The notes: a model not told the origin generated them from the letters alone. Shown: positions 8,901-20,734, counted from the first letter of the stretch. The stretch is 64,000 nucleotides of DNA from Caballeronia sp. INDeC2 (GCF_023631325.1 NZ_JALQDG010000013.1:58936-122935), one strand, 5' to 3'. A program made the numbers and translations.

Positions 8901-10298
8901 ATGCCGCTTGCCGTCAAAGCTTTCATTGCCCCTCTCATCGTCGCGTGCGCGATGTTCATGGAAAGCGTCGACGCCAATGTCATCGTCACCGCGATTCCTG
9001 AAATGGCGCGCGCCTTCGGACGCGATCCCGTCACGTTGAAAGTCGCGGTCACGAGCTACGTGCTCGGGCTCGGCGTCTTCATACCGATCTGCGGCTGGGT
9101 CGCCGACCGCTTCGGCGCACGCGCCGTGTTTCGCACGGCCATCGGCGTGTTCGTCGTCGGCTCGCTGCTCTGCGCGGCTTCCACATCGCTCGGCCCCTTC
9201 ACCGTCGCGCGCTTCATCCAGGGCGTCGGCGGCGCGATGATGGTGCCCGTCGGCCGCATCATCATCTTCCGCTCGGTGCGCCGCTCGGAGTTCATTCGCG
9301 CGATGAACTATCTCTCCGTTCCCGCAATGCTCGGACCCGCGGTCGGTCCGTTGCTCGGCGGTTTTATCACGACGTATCTGCACTGGCGCCTGATCTTCTT
9401 CATCAACATCCCGATCGGCATCGCCGGCATCTATCTGACCAACCGCTACATCGCCAACTCGCACGAAGATCATCCGGGCCGGCTCGACTGGTTCGGCTTC
9501 TTCCTCTCCGCGAGCGCCGGCGTGTTGCTGCTGCTCGGGCTCTCGCTCGTCGGCGGCGAACTGATACCGCAAGGCACGGCTTACGCGATGTGCGCAGCCG
9601 GCGCGCTGATGGTCGTGCTGTACTGCATCCACGCGCGCCGCTCGGAGAAGCCGCTGCTCGACTTGCGCTTCTTTCGCGTGCCGACGTTTCAGGCGAGCGT
9701 GCTCGGCGGTTCGATGTTTCGCATCGGGCTCGGCGCCGTGCCGTTTCTTCTGCCGCTCGCGTTGCAGGAAGGTCTGGGCATGACCGCGTTCAAGTCCGGC
9801 GCGATCACTTGTGCGTCCGCGTTCGGCGGCATGTTCATGCGCTCGCTCGCGTCGCGCGTGTTGCATCGATTCGGCTTCCGTCAGACGCTCTTCTATAACG
9901 CGGCACTGTCGGGCATCGCCATCGCGGCATGCGGCTCGTTCTTTCCCGGCACGCCGACGTGGGTGATCTGGGCTGTCGTGCTGCTCGGCGGCTTCTTCCC
10001 GGCCTTGCAATTCACGAGCCTCAACTCGCTCGCGTATGCGGAGATCGAAACGCGCGATGTCGGGCGCGCGACGAGTCTCGCGAGCTTCGTGCAGCAGGTG
10101 TCGCTTGGTCTTGGCGTGACCGTCGCGGGTATTACGCTCGAACTCTCGCAATATCTGAACGGGCATTCGAGCGTGCAATGGTCGGATTTCTGGCCTGCGT
10201 TTCTCGTCGTTGGGTTGTTCTCTTTTCTTTCGATGCCGATTACGGCAAGGCTTGCGCATGATGCCGGGACGGAGATTTCGCGCGGGACGCGAGGCTGA
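8901..10298 (+). CDS. MFS transporter, DHA2 (EmrB/QacA-like) drug exporter family
   Basis: 465-residue inner-membrane protein with a dozen or more hydrophobic helices. MESVDANVIVTAIPEMARAF at helix 1 is the usual DHA2 D1-type motif, and GWVADRFGARAVF is MFS motif A between helices 2 and 3. GPAVGPLLGGFI in helix 5 is antiporter motif C. It should export a drug or metabolite by proton antiport; the substrate cannot be read. The gene is on the opposite strand from nrdB, DUF3820 and nrdA and splits that run. No dedicated regulator or membrane-fusion partner is adjacent. Confidence 0.9.
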   Translation: MPLAVKAFIAPLIVACAMFMESVDANVIVTAIPEMARAFGRDPVTLKVAVTSYVLGLGVFIPICGWVADRFGARAVFRTAIGVFVVGSLLCAASTSLGPFTVARFIQGVGGAMMVPVGRIIIFRSVRRSEFIRAMNYLSVPAMLGPAVGPLLGGFITTYLHWRLIFFINIPIGIAGIYLTNRYIANSHEDHPGRLDWFGFFLSASAGVLLLLGLSLVGGELIPQGTAYAMCAAGALMVVLYCIHARRSEKPLLDLRFFRVPTFQASVLGGSMFRIGLGAVPFLLPLALQEGLGMTAFKSGAITCASAFGGMFMRSLASRVLHRFGFRQTLFYNAALSGIAIAACGSFFPGTPTWVIWAVVLLGGFFPALQFTSLNSLAYAEIETRDVGRATSLASFVQQVSLGLGVTVAGITLELSQYLNGHSSVQWSDFWPAFLVVGLFSFLSMPITARLAHDAGTEISRGTRG

Positions 10299-10342
10299 GG
10301 GTGCTGTTTCCGTCAGCGTGTCGTTTGTTCAGTAGCCGCCTT

Positions 10343-10430
10343 CCCGGCGCAGGGGTCACTTTCTTTGCGCTAGCCAAAGAAAGTGACTGCCGCCCCGGGG
10401 AGGGGCATCGCTAATAAACCAACACGAAAC
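10343..10430. repeat. Burkholderia-type dispersed repeat with 13-bp inverted repeat
   Basis: GTCACTTTCTTTG (10355-10367) and CAAAGAAAGTGAC (10375-10387) are perfect inverted arms around a 7-nt loop, followed by TGCCGCCCCGGGGAGGGGC and ATCGCTAATAAACCAAC. I recall near-identical intergenic copies in Burkholderia/Paraburkholderia genomes, so I call it a REP-like dispersed element. It also sits where the MFS transcript should end. Confidence 0.7.
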
Positions 10431-10455
10431 CGGGATCCGGCGAAAAACAAAAGCG

Positions 10456-10513
10456 AAAAAAAAGACCGGCACCGACCACTTCCCTCACAGAGAAGGAAGC
10501 ACCGGCACCGGTC
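10456..10513 (-). terminator. Intrinsic terminator of nrdA
   Basis: On the minus strand GACCGGTGCCGGTGCTTCC pairs with GGAAGTGGTCGGTGCCGGTC (several G-U pairs) and is followed directly by eight T residues (plus-strand A run 10456-10463). It lies 25-80 bp past the nrdA stop. Confidence 0.85.
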
Positions 10514-10537
10514 CGCAGAGACCGATTCAGCCCAAGC

Positions 10538-13534
<2,997 letters not shown>

Positions 13535-13925
13535 GTGCAAAACTCCTGGTGTTCGAATGGTGCGGATGATCCGCGGATTTATCACTTATGCCGCGCGCGT
13601 CACGGGATCGTCACGAAGGTCACGCGGTGTCTTGGCGGTAAAGCCAGGCTGTGAATACAGCAGGCTGGAAACACGAATCGCGGCGCTCACGGCCCGCATT
13701 GTTCTTGGCGTCTATGCGGTGCCCGCGTTGGCGCGCGGTGTCGGTCGACGCAATTCGCGCTTGCTTGCATGCCTTCTTCACGGTGCTGCTCGCTGGCGCC
13801 CGATGCGCCCGACGCCTCTCTCCTCGCAAAGAGAAACGGTCTCGCGCATCGCCCCGGGCCAGCCAAACTTATCTACGCCGGAAAGCTGGCGGCGCCGGCT
13901 CATCGGAGCGGGCGCCGCCTCAACA
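13535..13925 (-). promoter_or_regulatory. Long nrdA 5' leader
   Basis: About 390 nt between the promoter-proximal NrdR-like box and the nrdA ATG without a credible gene. It begins with a 14-bp GC-rich hairpin (13888-13919). Short open frames on either strand lack ribosome sites. The downstream box of the nrdA promoter borders it, so it should be transcribed as a leader. Confidence 0.6.
13888..13919 (-). repeat. 14-bp GC-rich hairpin at the start of the nrdA leader
   Basis: GGCGGCGCCGGCTC and GAGCGGGCGCCGCC pair with one mismatch around an ATCG loop. It lies 6 bp from the first NrdR-like box and would form near the 5' end of the nrdA transcript. No T run follows on the minus strand. Confidence 0.7.
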
Positions 13926-13941
13926 ACACAAGATCTAGTGC
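13926..13941 (-). promoter_or_regulatory. NrdR-like box, downstream copy (nrdA)
   Basis: ACACAAGATCTAGTGC fits acaCwAtATaTwGtgt with few changes and starts 31 bp from the second copy at 13957, the same spacing as at nrdB. Confidence 0.78.
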
Positions 13942-13956
13942 AAAGTACGCCTTTCG

Positions 13957-13990
13957 GCACCAAGTATAGTGGACATCCACGCAGTCTCAA
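13957..13990 (-). promoter_or_regulatory. nrdA promoter with overlapping NrdR-like box
   Basis: On the minus strand TTGAGA (13985-13990), 16-bp spacer, TATACT (13963-13968): a good sigma70-type promoter. The box GCACCAAGTATAGTGG (13957-13972) covers the -10, so NrdR would compete with RNA polymerase. The predicted start is near 13956, giving a leader of ~420 nt. Confidence 0.75.
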
Positions 13991-14106
13991 AAAGGTTTAT
14001 TTGCCGCGAGTCCGGCGTTGCGGGGTTGACTTTTGCTAACGCAAAGCACGGCAAGGCATCGCGCACGACCCTGCTGCGCCGCAACGAGAAAGACCTTACG
14101 CAGCGC

Positions 14107-14709
14107 TCAGATGTTGGACTGGAACGGAAAGAACGAAGGGGGCAGCGCGCTTTCGTGACGCAGGCGCGGCCAGTCGAAGTGCGGGCCGGGATCGGTCTTC
14201 CGGCCGGGCGCGACGTCGGAATGCCCGGCCAGCGCATCGATCGGATAGCGCTTCGCGACGATGCGCACGAGCGCGGCGAGCGCGTCGTATTGCGCGTCTT
14301 CGAACGGCATGCGATCGCTGCCTTCCAGCTCGATGCCGATCGAAAAATCGTTGCAGCGCTCGCGTCCGCAGAATGACGAAACGCCCGCGTGCCACGCGCG
14401 TTCGTCGCAGGAGACGAACTGTTCGATCGCGCCGTCGCGACGAATCACGAAGTGCGCCGACACGCGCATGCCGCGCAGTTGATCAAAGTACGGATGCGCA
14501 TCGTGATCGAGCTTGTTGAGGAAAAAATCGGCGATCGCGTTCGTCGTGAAATCGTCGGGCGGCAGGCTGATGTTGTGCACGACGATGAGCGTCGGCACCG
14601 CGTCGCCGGGACGCGCCTCGAAGTTCGGCGACGGCAGACGCGTCGCGCTCGTGAGCCAGCCTTGTGCGTCGATGTGCGGATCGCCTTGTCTGACGACGTG
14701 CATGTTCAT
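14107..14709 (-). CDS. ampD: 1,6-anhydro-N-acetylmuramyl-L-alanine amidase
   Basis: AmpD cleaves the peptide from anhydro-MurNAc muropeptides in the cytoplasm during cell-wall recycling, which also keeps AmpR-type beta-lactamase inducers low. The 200-residue product carries the zinc ligands His45 (LIVVHNISLPP), His163 and Asp173 (LAGHSDVAPGRKTDPGPHFDW). The family signature HFVIRRDGAIEQFVS and the ERAWHAG motif are also present. I use the ATG at 14709 (MNMHVV); the frame runs further upstream but overlaps the preceding gene. The start overlaps the end of the PP0621-type gene by 4 bp (ATGA), so the two are translationally coupled. Confidence 0.95.
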   Translation of the reverse strand: MNMHVVRQGDPHIDAQGWLTSATRLPSPNFEARPGDAVPTLIVVHNISLPPDDFTTNAIADFFLNKLDHDAHPYFDQLRGMRVSAHFVIRRDGAIEQFVSCDERAWHAGVSSFCGRERCNDFSIGIELEGSDRMPFEDAQYDALAALVRIVAKRYPIDALAGHSDVAPGRKTDPGPHFDWPRLRHESALPPSFFPFQSNI

Positions 14710-15038
14710 CGCGCGTCGCGGCCGGTCGGACGCCTCGCGTAATGGCGCGCGTGATCGGCGCAGCAGAAGCGCTCGTCCGCAACGACGATCGACTCGCTGC
14801 GCGGCGTATGCACGCCGCATTGCGCACAGCGGATGAGCGGATCGGCGAGTTGCGGGGTGTTATCGGCCGCGCCGTTGCCGTTGCCGTTGCGCGCCCGATG
14901 CGCACCGTTGGCGCCTCCCGCGGTCGCGCCGCCCGGCTGCGCCTCGCCCTGTTGCGCGCGCTCGTTCGCGCGGCGCAGCTTCTTCAGGAGCCACTGGCTC
15001 AGAAAGAAGAGGACGATCAGAAAGAAGAAATTTCGCAT
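14706..15038 (-). CDS. PP0621 family membrane protein with C-terminal zinc-ribbon-like Cys
   Basis: 110 residues: one N-terminal transmembrane helix (FFFLIVLFFLSQWLLKKL), a Gly/Ala/Asn-rich linker, and a C-terminal segment with CAQCGVHTP and FCCADHARHYA that could bind zinc through CxxC and Cys/His residues. It matches the PP0621 family of uncharacterised proteins found next to ampD or the PilSR locus in proteobacteria. It is 45 bp downstream of the CcsA-like gene and overlaps ampD by 4 bp, so the three probably form one operon. Function unknown. Confidence 0.85.
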   Translation of the reverse strand: MRNFFFLIVLFFLSQWLLKKLRRANERAQQGEAQPGGATAGGANGAHRARNGNGNGAADNTPQLADPLIRCAQCGVHTPRSESIVVADERFCCADHARHYARRPTGRDAR

Positions 15039-15083
15039 CGATTGAATGCCGGTAAGGAGTGCGCGCGTCGGACCTTCAGCCGC

Positions 15084-15992
15084 TCAGACGACCGCGCGAT
15101 GCAGCAGCACTTCGAACACGAAGCGGCTGCCGACATACGCGAGCAACAGCGCGGCGAACGAAGCCAGCACCCAGCGCAACGCGGCGCGTCCGCGCCATCC
15201 CGAGATACGGCGCGCGGTGAGCAATGCGCCGAACATCAGCCAGGAGACGAAGGCGAACACGGTCTTGTGATCGAAGCGCAGCGCGCGATCGACGAGTTGC
15301 TCGTTGAACGCGATACCCGACACGAGCGTGAGCGTGAGCAGCACGAAGCCGGCCGCGATCAGACGGAACAGCAGCTTTTCGAGCGTCAGAAGCGGCGGCA
15401 AAGTGTCGAGCCAGCTCGCGAGCCAGCCGTTGCCCGTGTGACGCGTCGCCATGCCGCGCATGCGTTGCAGACGGCGTTCGAGCAACAGCATGAGGACGGC
15501 GTGCAGCGCGGCGATCGCGAAGAGCCCGTATGCGATGTTCGCGATCAGGAAGTGCAGCTTGAACATCGGCGCGGCGGAGTACGACAGCACGCGCACGCCG
15601 CCGAAGACGAGCGGCAACAGCGACGCGATGCACGCGAGCGGCAGCACGAGCAGCCGCAGACCGTCGAGCGGGAAGAAGAAGCTTTCGATCCAGTAGATGC
15701 CCGCGCCGAGCCAGAACATCGCGGAGAGCGCGAACGCGAAGCCGAAGACCATCGCGTTCTGGGGGAAGATCGTCGTGTGCAGCAGAAGGCCGTGCACCAG
15801 CAACGCTACTAATAATAGAGCGCGGCCCAGGCCGCCCATGCCCGCCGAAACTTTCGGCGCCGCCGTCGGCGCCATGCCCGAAGGCACACCGGCCAGCGCC
15901 GGCTCGACGGCCGTGTGGCGATGCGCGCGCCAGCCCGCTACGGCAAGTCCGCCATAGAGAAGCGCAGTGAGGGCATACAGTACAATATCCAT
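15084..15992 (-). CDS. Cytochrome c assembly family inner-membrane protein (CcsA/YpjD/HemX-like)
   Basis: 302 residues with about eight hydrophobic segments, starting MDIVLYALTALLYGGLAVAG. A large central loop (GAGIYWIESFFFPLDGLRLLVLP) and LHFLIANIAYGLFAIAALHAVLMLLLERRLQRMRG match the CcmC/CcsA-type cytochrome c assembly domain. C-terminal helices carry FDHKTVFAFVSWLMFGALL, typical of the YpjD/HemX branch. The protein may handle haem or help haem-protein assembly, but the canonical WWD loop is not obvious, so no role is proven. It is divergent from ffh with 110 bp between the starts, the usual arrangement in this group. Confidence 0.88.
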   Translation of the reverse strand: MDIVLYALTALLYGGLAVAGWRAHRHTAVEPALAGVPSGMAPTAAPKVSAGMGGLGRALLLVALLVHGLLLHTTIFPQNAMVFGFAFALSAMFWLGAGIYWIESFFFPLDGLRLLVLPLACIASLLPLVFGGVRVLSYSAAPMFKLHFLIANIAYGLFAIAALHAVLMLLLERRLQRMRGMATRHTGNGWLASWLDTLPPLLTLEKLLFRLIAAGFVLLTLTLVSGIAFNEQLVDRALRFDHKTVFAFVSWLMFGALLTARRISGWRGRAALRWVLASFAALLLAYVGSRFVFEVLLHRAVV

Positions 15993-16102
15993 GTTCGAAG
16001 TTTACACTAGGCCCTTGAATCGCGACGTTTTCTCCCTTGCGGCAACGCGGGGCTCCGAGCCGTTTTGCGCCGAAAAAGGGCCGCATTCTCTACCTTTTCC
16101 CC

Positions 16103-17470
16103 ATGCTCGATAACCTCACTCAACGGATGGCGCGCGTCGTCAAGACGCTGCGCGGCGAGGCCCGGCTCACCGAGGCCAACACGCAAGAGATGCTGCGCGA
16201 GGTGCGGCTCGCGCTGCTCGAAGCGGACGTGGCGCTTCCGGTCGTGCGCGAGTTCATCGCGAAGGTGAAGGAAAAGGCGCTCGGCGAGGAAGTCGTGTCG
16301 AGCCTTTCGCCGGGTCAGGCGCTCGTCGGCGTCGTCCAGAAGGAACTGACGGCGGTGATCGGCGGCGATTACGAAGGCAAGGCTGCCGAACTGAATCTCG
16401 CCGTCGCGCCGCCAGCGGTCATCCTCATGGCGGGCCTGCAGGGCGCCGGTAAAACGACTACCACCGGCAAGCTCGCCAAACTGCTGCGCGAGAAGAGCAA
16501 GAAGAAGGTGCTCACCGTTTCCGTCGACGTGTATCGCCCTGCCGCGATCCGCCAGTTGCAGACCGTGACCGAGCAGGTCGGCGCGGACTTCTTCCCGTCG
16601 GAGCCGAATCAGAAGCCTGCCGACATCGCGCGCGCGGCGATCGACTGGGCGAAGCGCCATTATCACGACGTCGTCATCGTCGATACGGCCGGTCGCCTCG
16701 GTATCGACGAAGCAATGATGAACGAGATCAGCGAGCTGCACGCGCTGCTCAAGCCCGCCGAAACGCTCTTCGTCGTCGACGCCATGCTCGGTCAGGACGC
16801 GGTCAACACCGCGAAGGCATTCAACGACGCGCTGCCGCTCACCGGCGTCGTCCTCACCAAGCTCGATGGCGATTCGCGCGGCGGCGCAGCGCTCTCCGTG
16901 CGGCACGTCACCGGCAAGCCGATCAAGTTCGTCGGCGTCGCGGAAAAGCTCGACGGGCTCGAAGTCTTCCATCCGGATCGCATGGCGAACCGGATTCTCG
17001 GCATGGGCGACATCCTCGCGCTCGTCGAGGAAGCGCAACGCGGCGTCGACAGCCAAGCGGCGCAGAAGCTCGCCGACAAGGTCAAGAAAGGCGGCGACTT
17101 CGACCTGAACGACTTCAAGGCGCAACTGTCGCAGATGAAGAAGATGGGCGGACTCTCGTCGCTCATGGACAAGCTGCCCGCGCAGTTCCAGCAGGCCGCG
17201 CAAGGCGCGGACATGAACAACGCGGAAAAGCAGATGCGCCGCATGGAAGGCATCATCAACTCGATGACGCTGCAGGAGCGAGCGAAGCCTGAGCTCATCA
17301 AGGCCGCGCGCAAGCGCCGCATCGCCGCGGGCGCGGGCGTGCACGTGCAGGAAGTGAACCGCATGCTCAATCAATACGAGCAGATGCGCGGCATGATGAA
17401 GAAGCTGAAGGGCGGCAATCTGCAGAAGATGATGCGCGGCATGAAGGGCATGCTGCCCGGCATGCGCTGA
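16103..17470 (+). CDS. ffh: Signal recognition particle GTPase Ffh
   Basis: Ffh with 4.5S RNA binds signal sequences of nascent inner-membrane proteins and brings them to FtsY. The 455-residue product has the N-terminal helical bundle, the G domain (G1 GLQGAGKTTTT at 111-121, DTAGRLGIDE, TKLDGDSRGGAALS) and the Met-rich M domain (MKKMGGLSSLMDKLP, then GMMKKLKGGNLQKMMRGMKGMLPGMR). The ATG at 16103 (MLDNLTQRM) matches family starts; the open frame upstream is not conserved in type. It is followed by a terminator-like hairpin. Confidence 0.97.
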   Translation: MLDNLTQRMARVVKTLRGEARLTEANTQEMLREVRLALLEADVALPVVREFIAKVKEKALGEEVVSSLSPGQALVGVVQKELTAVIGGDYEGKAAELNLAVAPPAVILMAGLQGAGKTTTTGKLAKLLREKSKKKVLTVSVDVYRPAAIRQLQTVTEQVGADFFPSEPNQKPADIARAAIDWAKRHYHDVVIVDTAGRLGIDEAMMNEISELHALLKPAETLFVVDAMLGQDAVNTAKAFNDALPLTGVVLTKLDGDSRGGAALSVRHVTGKPIKFVGVAEKLDGLEVFHPDRMANRILGMGDILALVEEAQRGVDSQAAQKLADKVKKGGDFDLNDFKAQLSQMKKMGGLSSLMDKLPAQFQQAAQGADMNNAEKQMRRMEGIINSMTLQERAKPELIKAARKRRIAAGAGVHVQEVNRMLNQYEQMRGMMKKLKGGNLQKMMRGMKGMLPGMR

Positions 17471-17486
17471 AACGCACCGCACAGAG

Positions 17487-17526
17487 CCCGCGCTCTTCGC
17501 CCGACGTGGTCGAAAGCGCGGGTTTA
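17487..17526 (+). terminator. Terminator-like hairpin after ffh
   Basis: CCCGCGCT and AGCGCGGG pair, with inner TTCG/CGAA, followed by TTTATC. It lies 16 bp after the ffh stop; the T tract is weak. Confidence 0.6.
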
Positions 17527-17589
17527 TCATATGGCGCACGCCGCCGTTTTTTTCCACACTAAGAAGTCAGCCTCTCCCCCGCTTTCCCT

Positions 17590-18141
17590 ATGAATCGCGA
17601 AGAAGCCCTCCATATTTTCAGCCACTCCGAAGAGATCGTGACGGCTGACGAAGTCAACGCATCGATCGGCAAGATGGCAGCCGCCATCAAGACGGCGACG
17701 CAAGACGACTTCCCGCTCGTGCTCTCGGTCATGGGGGGCGCGGCCGTGTTCACCGGCATGCTGCTGCCGCATCTCGACTTCCCGCTCGAGTTCGATTACA
17801 TCCACCTGACGCGCTATCGCAACGCCATCAAGGGCGGCAGCGAAATGCAATGGCGCGTGGCGCCGGCGGAATCGGTGAAGGATCGCGTCGTGCTCGTGCT
17901 CGACGACATTCTCGACGAAGGCGAAACGATGGCCGCGATCCGCGACCGCATCATGGCGATGGGCGCGAAGACGTTCCTGTCCGCGGTGCTGTGCGAGAAG
18001 ATCATCCCGAAGGCGAAGCCGCTGCGTCCGGACTTTTGTGGATTCGAAGTGCCGGATCGTTACGTCTTCGGATGCGGAATGGACGCGAAGGGTTACTGGC
18101 GCAATTTGCCGACGATCCGCGCGTTGACCGAAGGCGCATGA
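17590..18141 (+). CDS. Hypoxanthine-guanine phosphoribosyltransferase
   Basis: 183-residue type I phosphoribosyltransferase for purine salvage: it joins PRPP to hypoxanthine or guanine to give IMP or GMP. The PRPP-binding loop VLVLDDILDEGETMAAI is complete, with the paired Asp residues. LVLSVMGGAAVFTGMLLP is the first PPi loop, and the C-terminal FEVPDRYVFGCGMDAKGYWRNLP carries the base-contacting V/F-D segment. The ATG is at 17590. It is a single gene ending in a bidirectional terminator. The assignment to the Burkholderia hypoxanthine-guanine enzyme is firm as a family call; the exact purine preference is not. Confidence 0.9.
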   Translation: MNREEALHIFSHSEEIVTADEVNASIGKMAAAIKTATQDDFPLVLSVMGGAAVFTGMLLPHLDFPLEFDYIHLTRYRNAIKGGSEMQWRVAPAESVKDRVVLVLDDILDEGETMAAIRDRIMAMGAKTFLSAVLCEKIIPKAKPLRPDFCGFEVPDRYVFGCGMDAKGYWRNLPTIRALTEGA

Positions 18142-18160
18142 ACGTTCTTCGAAGCGATGT

Positions 18161-18187
18161 AAAAAAAGCGGCCTCGGCCGCTTTTTT
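18161..18187. terminator. Bidirectional intrinsic terminator between hpt-like and marC-like genes
   Basis: A run of A, then GCGGCC TC GGCCGC and a run of T: a perfect 12-bp stem including the A/T tracts. It serves both convergent genes and abuts the stop codon of the MarC gene. Confidence 0.9.
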
Positions 18188-18786
18188 CATAGCTGATGCA
18201 CGAAAGTGCGTATGCCCGTCAGGATCATCTCGACGGAAATCGCGACGAGCACGAGCCCCATCAAACGCTCGAACGCCGTGACCGCCCTTTCCCCAAGCCA
18301 CTGCTGAATCTTCTCCGCGAGGATCAGCACGATCGCGCAGACGATCATCGTCACCGTCAGCGCGCCGATCCATTCAAGCATCTTGCCCGGCGCCTGCGAG
18401 GTCAGGAGCATGGCCGTCGCGAGCGCGGACGGGCCCGCCAGCGCGGGAATCGCGAGCGGCACGATCAGCGGCTCGCCGCCGCGCGAATCGCCGCCCATCG
18501 GGCCGTCCGGATGCGGAAAGATCATCCGCAGCGCGATGAGAAACAGCACGATCCCGCCGCCGATGCGCAACGACAAATCCGTAAGGTTCATCGCGCGCAA
18601 AAAGCGATCGCCCGCCAGCATGAAAATCAGCAGGATGACGAACGCGATCGCGACTTCGCGCAGGATCACGATGCGGCGCCGCTCTTTGGCGACGCCTCGC
18701 AGCGCGTTGATGAAGATCGGAATGTTGCCGAGCGGATCGGTGATCAGCAGCAGCAGGATCGTCGCCGAGAGGAAGTTGTACTGCAT
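18187..18786 (-). CDS. MarC family integral membrane protein
   Basis: 199 residues with six predicted transmembrane helices, the MarC/UPF0056 topology. LLITDPLGNIPIFINALRGV in helix 1 is the family signature, and IGGGIVLFLIALRMIF and PLAIPALAGPSALATAMLL mark helices 3 and 4. The family was named from the mar locus but does not itself set antibiotic resistance in E. coli; its transported substrate is unknown. Its ATG shares one base with the proS stop codon (TAATG-type contact), so it is translated from the proS mRNA. Confidence 0.92.
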   Translation of the reverse strand: MQYNFLSATILLLLITDPLGNIPIFINALRGVAKERRRIVILREVAIAFVILLIFMLAGDRFLRAMNLTDLSLRIGGGIVLFLIALRMIFPHPDGPMGGDSRGGEPLIVPLAIPALAGPSALATAMLLTSQAPGKMLEWIGALTVTMIVCAIVLILAEKIQQWLGERAVTAFERLMGLVLVAISVEMILTGIRTFVHQL

Positions 18787-20522
18787 TACTTCCCGAGCGC
18801 GGCTCGCACCTTTGCCGTGACGACGTCCGCCGCTTCATCGACCGGCAGCAGCGTGGCTTCGGTATCGCGACGGCCCTGATATTCGAGCTTGCCTTCCTTC
18901 AGCCCGCGATCGCCGATCACGATGCGATGCGGCACGCCGATCAGTTCCCAGTCCGCGAACATCACGCCCGGACGCTCGCCGCGATCGTCCAGGATCACGT
19001 CGATGCCCGCTGCCTGCAGCGTCGCGTAGAGCTTGTCGGCCTGTTCGCGCACGGCGTCGCTGCGGTCGTAACCCATCGGGCAGATCACGACTTCGAACGG
19101 TGCGATGGCTTCCGGCCAGATGATGCCCTTGTCGTCGAAATTCTGTTCGATCGCCGCACCCAGCACGCGCGTCACGCCGATGCCGTAGCAGCCCATCTGC
19201 ATCGGTGCGGGCTTGCCGTTTTCGTCGAGGAACGTCGCGCCCATCGAATCAGAGTACTTCGTGCCGAGCTGGAACACGTGGCCCACTTCGATGCCGCGGC
19301 AGATTTCGAGCGTGCCCTTGCCGTCCGGCGACGGATCGCCCGCGACGACATTGCGGATGTCCGCCACTTCCGGCTCGGGCAGATCGCGGCCCCAGTTCAC
19401 GCCGGTCGTGTGGTAATCGACCTCGTTCGTGCCGACCACGAAGTCGCTCATGTTCGCAACCGTTCGATCCGCAATCACGCGCACCGGCTTCTTCGTGCCG
19501 ATCGGGCCGAGATAGCCCGGCGGCGTGCCGAACCATTCGACGATCTCGGCTTCCGTCGCGAAGCGATAGCCCTTCAGGCCGGGCAGCTTGCCCGTCTTGA
19601 TGTCGTTGAGCGAATGATCGCCGCGCAGCATCAGCAGCCAGATCGTGGGCTCGGCGCCTTCGTTGTCCGTTGCGAGGATGATCGACTTGATCGTGCGCTC
19701 GAGCGGGATGTTCAAAAGCTGCGCGACGGCCTCGCATTTCGCGGCGCCGGGCGTCGGCGTCTTCTTCAGTTCTTCCGTGGGCGCGGCGCGTTGGGCGATC
19801 AACGGCAAAGCATCCGCGGCCTCGACGTTCGCCGCGAAGTCCGAAGTCGGGCAATAGGCGATGTCGTCCTCGCCCGTCTCGGCGATCACGTGGAATTCAT
19901 GCGAGCCGCTGCCGCCAATCGAGCCGTTGTCCGCCGCCACCGCGCGGAACTCCAGCCCGATGCGCGTGAAGATGCGCACATAGGCGTCGTACATCTTGCG
20001 ATACGACTCGGCGAGACCGTCGAGGTCCTTATCGAAGGAATAGGCGTCCTTCATGATGAATTCGCGGCCGCGCATCACGCCGAAGCGCGGGCGGATCTCG
20101 TCGCGGAACTTCGTTTGAATCTGATAGAAGTTCACCGGCAACTGGCGATAGCTCTTGATCTCGCGGCGCGCGATGTCGGTGACGACTTCCTCGTGCGTCG
20201 GGCCCATCACGAAGTCGCGCTCGTGACGATCCTTGAAGCGCAGCAGCTCCGGACCGTATTGCTCCCAGCGGCCCGACTCCTGCCACAGTTCGGCGGGCTG
20301 CACGGCGGGCATCAGCAACTCGAGCGCGCCCGCGCGGTTCATCTCTTCACGCACGATGGCTTCGACCTTGCGCACCGAGCGCAGGCCGATCGGCATGTAA
20401 TCGTAGATGCCGCCCGCGACACGGCGGATCATGCCGGCGCGCATCATCAGCTTGTGGCTGACGATCTCGGCGTCGGCGGGAGCTTCTTTCAGGGTGCCGA
20501 TGAAGAAACGGGATGCTTTCAT
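18786..20522 (-). CDS. proS: Prolyl-tRNA synthetase (bacterial type)
   Basis: ProS charges tRNA-Pro with proline. The 578-residue product has the bacterial plan: class II catalytic core with motif 1 around [22 protein letters not shown], motif 2 [18 protein letters not shown], a YbaK-like editing insertion (~residues 225-390), motif 3 ([20 protein letters not shown]) and the anticodon-binding domain at the end. The start is ATG at 20522. A tRNA-Pro(CGG) gene, one of its substrates, is 6 kb away. It is followed directly by the MarC gene and is divergent from rppH. Confidence 0.97.
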   Translation of the reverse strand: MKASRFFIGTLKEAPADAEIVSHKLMMRAGMIRRVAGGIYDYMPIGLRSVRKVEAIVREEMNRAGALELLMPAVQPAELWQESGRWEQYGPELLRFKDRHERDFVMGPTHEEVVTDIARREIKSYRQLPVNFYQIQTKFRDEIRPRFGVMRGREFIMKDAYSFDKDLDGLAESYRKMYDAYVRIFTRIGLEFRAVAADNGSIGGSGSHEFHVIAETGEDDIAYCPTSDFAANVEAADALPLIAQRAAPTEELKKTPTPGAAKCEAVAQLLNIPLERTIKSIILATDNEGAEPTIWLLMLRGDHSLNDIKTGKLPGLKGYRFATEAEIVEWFGTPPGYLGPIGTKKPVRVIADRTVANMSDFVVGTNEVDYHTTGVNWGRDLPEPEVADIRNVVAGDPSPDGKGTLEICRGIEVGHVFQLGTKYSDSMGATFLDENGKPAPMQMGCYGIGVTRVLGAAIEQNFDDKGIIWPEAIAPFEVVICPMGYDRSDAVREQADKLYATLQAAGIDVILDDRGERPGVMFADWELIGVPHRIVIGDRGLKEGKLEYQGRRDTEATLLPVDEAADVVTAKVRAALGK

Positions 20523-20728
20523 TCAAATTTTCCAAAAGCGGCGCGCGCTCGGAGCCGTGGCGGCGCCGGAGCAGGCGAAACGAGGGTGAACGACGGAAAC
20601 GGTCGACGGCTTGGCAAGGAAGAAGATTTTGCCGTCTTCCGCGCGGCCTGGCAAAGCGCCTTGCACCCTGCCCGGCAAACGTGCCCCGAATTCGGGTTCG
20701 TGCCGGTGCGCGGGGTCCGTTAACTGTT

Positions 20729-20734
20729 TATAAT
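20729..20734 (+). promoter_or_regulatory. Probable -10 element of rppH
   Basis: A perfect TATAAT lies 34 bp before the rppH ATG. No convincing -35 hexamer is visible at 16-18 bp, so this is a -10 call only. Confidence 0.45.

Noticed and set aside
13535..13585. Earlier nrdA start at 13585
   Set aside because: No ribosome site before it, while AGGAG stands 8 bp ahead of the ATG at 13534, which also gives the normal N-terminus.
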